Positions 58,145 through 64,000 of a DNA stretch of 64,000 nucleotides are shown here, one piece after another. Position 1 is the first letter of the stretch. The number at the start of each line of letters is the position of its first letter. This DNA is from an uncultured Bacteroidaceae bacterium (GTDB lineage Bacteria > Bacteroidota > Bacteroidia > Bacteroidales > Bacteroidaceae). Made by a program: the position numbers and the translations under genes. The notes beneath the pieces were generated by a model. The model searched no databases. It was not told where the DNA came from and worked only from the letters and a program-made list of their open reading frames with translations. The stretch is from contig CAKRYD010000011.1 of NCBI GenBank assembly GCA_934426255.1, positions 1 through 64,000 of the forward strand. Reading direction: 5' to 3'.

Positions 58145-59989
58145 TTATAATTCTTTTTCGTAGGTTCCCGATACTTTCACCTTTATGTTTTTCAAGGAAA
58201 TGGTCTGGGTAGGTTTCAGGGGCGTTTGTCCGTCTGCACCGTCCAGTCGGGCTTCGATGATGATGCCGTCGAGGTGGCGTATGTTGCCTTCAATGGCGAT
58301 GACGATGGGTTCCGACATGTCTTTTGCGATGGTTTTGTCGATGGTCCCTACGATGGGCCTTCCGTTTTCATCGCAGATGCGTTTGCCTTCGGTGTCGATG
58401 GGATAAACCGTAAAGGTGGCCGAGATGGGAAGGTCGGTGCTACAGTCTGCCAGAACGTTGACTTTCTTGATGATGAGGGCATCGAGGTCTTCATCGTTCC
58501 ATCCGTCAATGGTTTCGACGTATTTGATTTTCGATTCCGGGGTCAGTTGCAACGGTGCGTAGAACACCCATTTGCCTTCTACGGGCGCAATGTCTTTTCC
58601 CAATTGGAAGTCGGTGACTTTTTGTTGGGGTATGCGCGGATCCACAACGTCGATGTCGATGCTTTCGGGTATCTTTTCGCCGCTCAGCACGTTCGACAGC
58701 TGTGTGAATCCCTGTTGCATGGCGTTTGTAAAGTCGGCGGTTATTTTTTCTCCGTTGCTTTCGATGGTTCCCACATAGTAGTTGCCGGGCTTATAGGGCG
58801 ACAGACAATATTTGTTGTCAGCCTTGTCTATCGATACGCCTTCGGGATTGTCGAGCGTGTAGCTGTTGGTTTTTCCTGCGGTGTGCGATGTGAGTTTCAG
58901 GTTGGCCTGTGCCTTTAGTCCGTATCCGTATAGCGGGTTGGAGGCTTCGAGATAGAGTTGCGGGTTGGCCATGCGTATGTCCGTGCCTACCTGGTTGAGG
59001 GCGTCGGGAATGTCGTTGAGCTCGACGGGATCTATGCTGATTCCGTCGATGTCGTATCTGATGTCACCGCTGAATTTTTCCACGCAGATGTCTGTCATTG
59101 TCGGCGCGCATACGTAGTTGACGGTTTGCGGCACGGCGCTTTTGAATGCTTCAAGGTTCAGGTTGCCGTTGTTGTCTTTATAGCCAGACAACACGTCTGA
59201 TTCGTAGATGTTGATGGAGCCCGATGCCACATTGCATGCCGACTGGAGTGAAAACACCCCGTTTTCGAGGCTGATGCCCGATGCCTGTCCGGCTTTTTCA
59301 ACGTTGAGCGCAATGTCGAGACGGTGTGCCGTGGTAGAGATGTTGCCTATGCTGATTTTTCCGGTGGCTGCGTCATAGGTTCCGATGCTCGGTGTTGCCT
59401 GCAAGCCGGGTATGAAGTCGATGGTGAGGTCTTCAATTTTGATTTCCTTGGCAATGCCTTGCAGTCCGTCGAATGAGAGTTGCAAATGAGCCTGCATGCC
59501 TGTCACGGTGATGTCGTCGAGCCCTACGATGTATTCGCTCACGTTGTCGGCCTGAACGTTTATTTCGGTCGATTTGTTGGATATATCGTAAGCGGCCAGT
59601 CGGGTGTCCGTGTTCTGTCCTGCCCTGTATTGGCGCGATGCTGCCTGTGTGAAGTTTTTCAGTGTCAGTTGTGCTTCGATGGGGCTGATGGTCGGTGAAG
59701 CGGCCGTAAACGATGGTACTTGGATGGTGTTGGAACGGTAGGTGCCGCTTTCTACGATGGCATACTCGCCGTTGTCCATTTTTTTGATCTGGCTGTTTTC
59801 GTCCAGGTCTAACATGGCGTCGAGTGTAATCTGTTCCAAATTCAAGGGAATTGTCAGTTCGTTGACATTGATGCCTACTGTTGAGTCGATGTCAGACAAG
59901 TCGTAATCGTTGTTCATGCACGAGGCCAATGCTACTGCGATTGTCGTGAGACCCAATGCCAGGCGGTTTTTGTTGAATCGCTTTTTCAT
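58145..59989 (-). CDS. Large beta-rich lipoprotein, family not recognised
   Basis: 614 aa. Lipoprotein signal MKKRFNKNRLALGLTTIAVALASC with lipobox Cys at residue 24. The mature part is beta-rich and acidic, with repeated stretches such as LTIPLNLEQITLDAML, ISPIEAQLTLKNF and ISIGNISTTAHRLDIALNV, and ends KVSGTYEKEL. No enzyme motif is visible. It precedes the DUF5723 barrel in the same transcript, so an exported partner or surface assembly factor is a fair guess. Confidence 0.75.
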   Translation of the reverse strand: MKKRFNKNRLALGLTTIAVALASCMNNDYDLSDIDSTVGINVNELTIPLNLEQITLDAMLDLDENSQIKKMDNGEYAIVESGTYRSNTIQVPSFTAASPTISPIEAQLTLKNFTQAASRQYRAGQNTDTRLAAYDISNKSTEINVQADNVSEYIVGLDDITVTGMQAHLQLSFDGLQGIAKEIKIEDLTIDFIPGLQATPSIGTYDAATGKISIGNISTTAHRLDIALNVEKAGQASGISLENGVFSLQSACNVASGSINIYESDVLSGYKDNNGNLNLEAFKSAVPQTVNYVCAPTMTDICVEKFSGDIRYDIDGISIDPVELNDIPDALNQVGTDIRMANPQLYLEASNPLYGYGLKAQANLKLTSHTAGKTNSYTLDNPEGVSIDKADNKYCLSPYKPGNYYVGTIESNGEKITADFTNAMQQGFTQLSNVLSGEKIPESIDIDVVDPRIPQQKVTDFQLGKDIAPVEGKWVFYAPLQLTPESKIKYVETIDGWNDEDLDALIIKKVNVLADCSTDLPISATFTVYPIDTEGKRICDENGRPIVGTIDKTIAKDMSEPIVIAIEGNIRHLDGIIIEARLDGADGQTPLKPTQTISLKNIKVKVSGTYEKEL

Positions 59990-60055
59990 TGTAAGTTGAG
60001 TTTTGGATTAGGTGATTTAGTTGTTTTATTTAACGCTTTAAATATTCTAATGCTG

Positions 60056-60063
60056 CAAAGTTA
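60056..60063 (-). promoter_or_regulatory. Promoter -7 element for the lipoprotein-DUF5723 genes
   Basis: TAACTTTG on the minus strand with a TTG 22 bases upstream (60086-60088). About 66 bases before the ATG at 59989, a fairly long leader. Confidence 0.5.
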
Positions 60064-60117
60064 GCAATTAAATTCTGTTTTGGCACAATTTCTAATAATT
60101 TTTATCGGCACGAAAAA

Positions 60118-60145
60118 ATCCTGCCTTCGCTGTGGAAAGCAGGAT
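60118..60145 (-). terminator. Intrinsic terminator of the nif3-zinc-ribbon operon
   Basis: ATCCTGCCTTC (60118-60128) pairs with 60135-60145 at 10 of 11 positions around a 6-base loop. The minus-strand transcript continues with six T. It lies about 33 bases after the stop at 60179. Confidence 0.85.
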
Positions 60146-60178
60146 GTATGTGTTTTTCCGGCATTTTGCCTGATGTGT

Positions 60179-61006
60179 TTATTCTTTGGTGGCAGTGCGG
60201 CGCCGGCGTGTCTTTTTGGGTTCTTCTACGGGTTTTTCCACTTCTATTCCGGCCAATTCAGGGTCTATCATGATGCGTCCGCAATATTCGCACACGATGA
60301 TTTTCTTGCGCAGGCGTACGTCCAGTTGTCTCTGGGGCGGTATTTTGTTGAAGCATCCGCCGCATGCGTCGCGCTGCACATAGACTATGCCCAAGCCGTT
60401 ACGGCTGTTGTCGCGAATGCGCTTGAATGCTTTGAGCAGGCGCGGCTCTATCTGGTCTTCGAGCTCTTTTGATTTTTCTCTCAGCTCGTCTTCCTGTACT
60501 TTTGTTTCGCGTATGATGTCATCCAGATCAGCTTTCTTTGCTTCCAGGTCGGCCTGGCGTTCGCTTTTGCGGCTTTCCGTGTCTTTGATTTCGTCCATAC
60601 GGCGTTGGCGCTGTTCGTTGGCTTCGCGTATGCGCTTGTCGCAGAGCTGCATCTCAAGGTTCTGATATTCTATTTCCTTGCTCAGGGCGTCATATTCGCG
60701 GCTGTTGCGCACGTTTTCGAGGTTGGCCGTGTTTTTCTCCACGGTGCTTTGTGCCACGTTTTTCTTTTCTTTCAATTTGGTGATATCAACGTCGATGGCT
60801 TTGATTTCTGCCTGTATTTTGTTGATATGTACATCCATACCGATTATTTCGTTTTCCAGGTCGTGTACTTCGTTGGGAAGTTCGCCACGGATGTTATTGA
60901 TTTCGTCGATCTTCGACAAGACGGTTTGCAGCTCGTAGAGGGTTTTCAGCTTCTGCTCTACGGTCATTTCAGACGGGCTTGTTTCCTTTAATGTTTCGCG
61001 TGCCAT
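60179..61006 (-). CDS. Coiled-coil zinc-ribbon protein (CdsZ-like)
   Basis: About 275 aa, start MARETLKETSPSEMTVEQ at 61006, 35 bases after nif3. A long coiled coil (about residues 20-200, rich in Lys/Glu) is followed by a zinc ribbon: RDACGGCFNKIPPQ and IIVCEYCGRIMID supply CxxC pairs. The C-terminus is very basic (KKTRRRRTATKE). The family pairs with Nif3 across bacteria and is suggested to bind nucleic acid or ribosome-linked factors; the role is not settled. Confidence 0.88.
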   Translation of the reverse strand: MARETLKETSPSEMTVEQKLKTLYELQTVLSKIDEINNIRGELPNEVHDLENEIIGMDVHINKIQAEIKAIDVDITKLKEKKNVAQSTVEKNTANLENVRNSREYDALSKEIEYQNLEMQLCDKRIREANEQRQRRMDEIKDTESRKSERQADLEAKKADLDDIIRETKVQEDELREKSKELEDQIEPRLLKAFKRIRDNSRNGLGIVYVQRDACGGCFNKIPPQRQLDVRLRKKIIVCEYCGRIMIDPELAGIEVEKPVEEPKKTRRRRTATKE

Positions 61007-61041
61007 ATTTATTGTTGTTTTATTGGATGATTGTTTCGTGC

Positions 61042-61824
61042 TTATAAATAATGTATGGGGTTGGTGTTTATTGTGGTTATCCGGGTGCGAAGTGCGGGCA
61101 GACTGTCTTCCAACAGTTTTTGTAGGAGCTGTTGCGTGAACTGCTCGCTTTGGTAGTGTCCGAGCACGCCTATCTGGATGCGGCCGTCCCACCCGAAAAA
61201 CTGGTGGTAGTGCATTTCACCGGTCAGGAAGGCGTCAGCCCCGGCTTTCAGTGCCTGCGGCAGCATAAAGTCGCCTGCACCTCCGCATAGGGCTACTTTC
61301 CGGATGAGGCGTCCGGCGATAAGTTGGTTATGTTGCAGGCATTCTACCTGAAAAGTCCTTTTTATATGTTTCAGAAAGTCGCCGGCTTCCATCGGTTTGC
61401 CCAACAGGCCTATAACGCCGCTTCCGCCCTGCCCGTCGCTGCGTTCCTGCAGCAGTTGCAGGTCGCGGAGTCCTATGCGGCATCCCATTTCGTAGTTGAC
61501 ACCCCCACGGGCATTGTCGAGGTTGGTGTGGGCGGCATAAATGGCTATGTCGTGCCTGACGGCGTAATAGGTACACCGTTCGGCCTGCGTGCTGTCTGTG
61601 AGGTGGCGCAGGGGGCGAAACAGTAGCGGATGGTGCGCTATGACCATGTTGAGGCCTTCGGCTGCGGCTTCGCGCAGCACTTCTTCGGTCACGTCCAAAC
61701 ACAACAATGCCCCTGAAACTTCCGCCTCCGTCAGTCCCGTCTGCAAGCCGGCATTGTCATAGTCCTCTTGCAGGGGCAGAGGCGCGAAACGCTCAAGGGC
61801 TTCTATCACGTCCTTTATCTTCAC
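61042..61824 (-). CDS. Nif3-like dinuclear metal-centre protein
   Basis: 260 aa. NIF3 fold with IAHHPLLFRPLRH (metal His), YAAHTNLDNARGGVN, LTGEMHYHQ and GHYQSEQ as further His/Glu ligands of the two-metal site. No inserted PII-like domain. Often listed as a GTP cyclohydrolase I type 2 relative, but this is doubtful and folE is at 25354. Perfect promoter upstream (61845-61876). Confidence 0.92.
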   Translation of the reverse strand: MKIKDVIEALERFAPLPLQEDYDNAGLQTGLTEAEVSGALLCLDVTEEVLREAAAEGLNMVIAHHPLLFRPLRHLTDSTQAERCTYYAVRHDIAIYAAHTNLDNARGGVNYEMGCRIGLRDLQLLQERSDGQGGSGVIGLLGKPMEAGDFLKHIKRTFQVECLQHNQLIAGRLIRKVALCGGAGDFMLPQALKAGADAFLTGEMHYHQFFGWDGRIQIGVLGHYQSEQFTQQLLQKLLEDSLPALRTRITTINTNPIHYL

Positions 61825-61844
61825 ACCTTGTGGATTTTAAGCTG

Positions 61845-61876
61845 CAAATTTAAGAAAAACTATTTGCCCGGACAAA
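61845..61876 (-). promoter_or_regulatory. Promoter of the nif3 operon
   Basis: TAAATTTG at 61845-61852 and TTTG at 61873-61876 on the minus strand, 20-base spacer. Leader about 17 bases. Confidence 0.75.
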
Positions 61877-61968
61877 TTTGCGACCCGAATATTTTTTCGG
61901 AGCCTCCGCGTGGCCTTTTCAAAAAGTGGGCTGACAATGGCAATGCAAGGGGAGCAAATCCGGTTTGG

Positions 61969-62019
61969 CAGGCTGCAAATGTGCTTTTACGGCGTGAGAT
62001 TTCCGAAAAATGCAGCCTG
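61969..62019 (+). other. Long-loop hairpin followed by a T-run upstream of agmatine deiminase
   Basis: CAGGCTGCA (61969-61977) pairs exactly with TGCAGCCTG (62011-62019), 33-base loop; TTCGATTTTTTT follows. It could end a short plus-strand RNA, but no promoter for one is clear. The rest of the gap (61880-62088) shows nothing else. Confidence 0.4.
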
Positions 62020-62088
62020 TTCGATTTTTTTAATCTAAGTGATTTGTAATTTTACGAACTTTCATAATCATAATATGTATAATAACCG

Positions 62089-62096
62089 TAATTTTG
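62089..62096 (+). promoter_or_regulatory. Promoter -7 element for the agmatine genes
   Basis: TAATTTTG, with predicted start near 62102. An ATG at 62094 therefore cannot be used. Leader to the preferred ATG at 62208 is about 105 bases. Confidence 0.5.
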
Positions 62097-62207
62097 CATG
62101 TACTAATAGTTAATGACATGGGTCTTTTAGTAAAAGCGAGAACGGCCACCATCACAGAGGCCACTCTGCAATTGCGCGGAATGGAACCGAAAGAGCATCC
62201 CATCGAG

Positions 62208-63278
62208 ATGACCCGTTCGATGTTTCCTTCCGAATGGTTTCCCCAAAGCGGCGTAATGCTCACCTGGCCTCATGCCGGAACCGACTGGCTGCCCTATCTC
62301 GACGAAGTGACCGAGGTTTATGTAAAAATGGCCTATCATATCAGTTCGGTGGAGCGTCTCATCATTGTGGCTCCCCACCCCGACGAGGTGCGTGCGCTGC
62401 TGAAGGCAAGGCTGCCGCACGAAGCATTCGGGCGCATAGGCTTTGCGGAGTGTCCCACCAACGACACCTGGACCCGCGACCACGGCTTTATCAGTGTGCG
62501 CGAGGAAGGCATCTGGCAGCTCATGGATTTTTGTTTCAACGGCTGGGGAGGCAAGTTCGAGGCCGCTTTGGACAATGCCATCAACCGTCGCCTTTATGCC
62601 GGCGGATGGCTGAAAGGCCGCTATAGGGACTGCAACGACTTTGTGCTCGAAGGTGGTTCGGTCGAGAGCGACGGCCGCGGCACCCTGATGACCACCTCGC
62701 GCTGCCTTCTGAACCCCAACCGCAATCCCGGCATGAGCCGCGACGAAATAGAGAGCCGCCTGAAACGCCTGTTGCACGTCGACCGCATTCTGTGGATTGA
62801 CCACGGCTATCTGGCAGGCGACGATACCGACAGCCATGTTGACACCCTGGCCCGTTTCTGCCCAGATGGAGGCATCGCCTATGTGCAGTGCCGCGACCGC
62901 AGCGATGAACACTATGACGAGCTGCGCCTGATGGAGCAGGAACTGCAAGCCTTCCGCACCCCCGAGGGAGAGCCTTATGCGCTCTACCCGCTGCCCATGC
63001 CGCGGCCGCTATACGATGACGATGGCGACAGACTGCCGGCAACCTATGCCAATTTCCTGGTTGTCAACGACAAGGTGCTGATGCCCTCCTACGGACAGGC
63101 CGAAACCGACGAGGCAGCCCGCAACATGCTTCAAAAGGCCTTTCAAGGCTATGCCGTAGACAGCATAGACTGTAGCGTGCTTGTGCGCCAGCACGGCTCG
63201 CTCCATTGTTCCACCATGCAATTGCCCAAAGGCATCGTGAGGGAACATCCGTGTGCAGATACAACAACCGAAATATGA
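62208..63278 (+). CDS. aguA: Agmatine deiminase
   Basis: About 356 aa from ATG 62208 (MTRSMFPSEWFPQSGVMLTW); 62118, 62181 and 62220 are alternatives, chosen against because family proteins begin just before the WFPQSG motif. Hydrolyses agmatine to N-carbamoylputrescine and ammonia. Guanidine-modifying fold with WTRDHGF, GGKFEAALDN, LEGGSVESDG, DTDSHVDTLA with the catalytic His, and the nucleophile Cys in RQHGSLHCSTMQ. Its stop overlaps the next gene (ATGA). Confidence 0.93.
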   Translation: MTRSMFPSEWFPQSGVMLTWPHAGTDWLPYLDEVTEVYVKMAYHISSVERLIIVAPHPDEVRALLKARLPHEAFGRIGFAECPTNDTWTRDHGFISVREEGIWQLMDFCFNGWGGKFEAALDNAINRRLYAGGWLKGRYRDCNDFVLEGGSVESDGRGTLMTTSRCLLNPNRNPGMSRDEIESRLKRLLHVDRILWIDHGYLAGDDTDSHVDTLARFCPDGGIAYVQCRDRSDEHYDELRLMEQELQAFRTPEGEPYALYPLPMPRPLYDDDGDRLPATYANFLVVNDKVLMPSYGQAETDEAARNMLQKAFQGYAVDSIDCSVLVRQHGSLHCSTMQLPKGIVREHPCADTTTEI

Positions 63279-64000
63279 ATACCCAAGAAAAAAAACTGAA
63301 GGTCGGTATGATTCAGCAGCACAACACTGCCGACATCACCGACAACCGGCGCAGGCTGGCCGAAAAGGTGGAACGGCTGGCGCGCGACGGCTGCCGCCTC
63401 GTCGTATTGCAGGAATTGCACGATTCGCTCTATTTCTGTCAGACCGAAAACGTGGACTGCTTCGACCTGGCCCAGCCCATCCCCGGCGATGTGACTCAGA
63501 CCTACAGCCGCCTGGCGGCACGTCTGGGCATTGTGCTCGTCACTTCGCTCTTTGAACGGCGCAGTGCCGGACTGTACCACAACACGGCCGTGGTCTTCGA
63601 TGCCGATGGCAGCCTTGCGGGCACCTATCGCAAGATGCACATACCCGACGATCCGGCCTACTACGAGAAATTCTATTTCACGCCCGGCGACACAGGCTTC
63701 CGACCCATACAGACAAGCGTGGGGAGGCTCGGCGTGATGGTCTGTTGGGACCAATGGTATCCCGAAGCCGCCCGTCTGATGGCGCTGGCCGGTGCCGAAC
63801 TGCTCATCTACCCCACCGCCATAGGTTATGAGAGCACCGACAGCCCCGAAGAGCAGCAACGCCAGCGCGAAGCCTGGATGACCGTGCAGCGCGGCCATGC
63901 CGTGGCCAACGGACTGCCTCTGATAGCCGTCAACAGGGTGGGACACGAACCCGACCCCTCGGGTAGCACCAAGGGCATCAAGTTTTGGGGCAGCAGCTTC
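63275..64000 (+). CDS. aguB: N-carbamoylputrescine amidase (3' end outside window)
   Basis: Starts at ATG 63275, sharing ATGA with the aguA stop; 242 codons are visible and the frame is open at the window edge. Nitrilase-fold catalytic triad: Glu in VVLQELHDSLYF, Lys in YRKMHIPDDPAYYEKFYFT, Cys in LGVMVCWDQWYPEA. Hydrolyses N-carbamoylputrescine to putrescine, CO2 and ammonia. With aguA this completes the agmatine route to putrescine; the agmatine source is not in the window. Confidence 0.95.
   Translation, partial: MNTQEKKLKVGMIQQHNTADITDNRRRLAEKVERLARDGCRLVVLQELHDSLYFCQTENVDCFDLAQPIPGDVTQTYSRLAARLGIVLVTSLFERRSAGLYHNTAVVFDADGSLAGTYRKMHIPDDPAYYEKFYFTPGDTGFRPIQTSVGRLGVMVCWDQWYPEAARLMALAGAELLIYPTAIGYESTDSPEEQQRQREAWMTVQRGHAVANGLPLIAVNRVGHEPDPSGSTKGIKFWGSSF

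Noticed and set aside
60078..60090. TTTTGGCACAATT shared with the ccsBA hairpin at 42582-42594, resembling a sigma-54 -24 element
   Set aside because: No matching -12 TTGC element at either site, and a 13-base match is expected by chance in 64 kb.
1..64000. CRISPR arrays, tRNA or rRNA genes, insertion sequences
   Set aside because: No regularly spaced repeats, cloverleaf or TTCGAATCC-like arms, or transposase frames were seen.

Overview
This 64 kb window looks like chromosomal DNA of a Bacteroidota species, most likely Prevotellaceae or a close relative. Three things point there. Promoters match the Bacteroidota -7 consensus TAnnTTTG, several with a TTG or TTTG about 19-22 bases upstream. 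The gene content is typical: a BspA-like leucine-rich repeat protein, PPi-dependent phosphofructokinase, and the ileS / TraR-DksA-like / lspA / DUF4296 / DUF1599 / DoxX-like / tpiA / SPOR / folE cluster. Translation starts mostly lack strong Shine-Dalgarno sequences. No tRNA, rRNA, CRISPR array or insertion sequence was seen. Genus is inference.

Bases 1-9700 form an AT-richer accessory island. It holds a tyrosine recombinase cut by the window edge, dinD, a full-length hsdS on the plus strand, and a converging operon on the minus strand that encodes an XRE regulator, HsdR, HsdM, a RhuM-family protein and half an HsdS. The two hsdS genes share an imperfect 30-bp inverted repeat with an identical 18-bp core. 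On paper, flipping the 670-bp segment between the cores keeps exactly one full-length hsdS, but changes its first target-recognition domain and moves it from the dinD promoter to the hsdRM operon. This is the strongest candidate for an interesting system here. The region also has an unusual density of perfect palindromes, in dinD, at the dinD promoter, and between rhuM and the half hsdS.

Bases 9.9-21.3 kb carry cell-surface and glycan genes with some housekeeping: BspA-like protein, membrane-anchored AraC regulator, GH2 beta-galactosidase with a discoidin-like domain, rarA, an unrecognised secreted protein, and a GH25 muramidase. Next are pfp, divergent dnaG, and the long minus-strand cluster from ileS to folE (34.8-25.4 kb), which joins translation, lipoprotein processing, glycolysis and folate synthesis. 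MFS, panB and HAD genes follow.

Bases 38.1-44.9 kb are a plus-strand module: an outer-membrane barrel, an imelysin lipoprotein, a di-heme DUF1111 lipoprotein and a fused CcsBA cytochrome c synthetase. It looks like an iron-related envelope system with its own haem-attachment machinery. Then come rsmG, a metallo-hydrolase, an RlmI-like methyltransferase, a DEDDy exonuclease, a DUF5063 protein, mltG, malQ, a second GH25, a GH110-like beta-helix protein, and a membrane protein fused to a cytidylate-kinase-like domain. After that are a DUF5723 barrel with a large partner lipoprotein, a zinc-ribbon coiled-coil protein with Nif3, and finally agmatine deiminase overlapping N-carbamoylputrescine amidase, which runs off the end. 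That last pair converts agmatine to putrescine.
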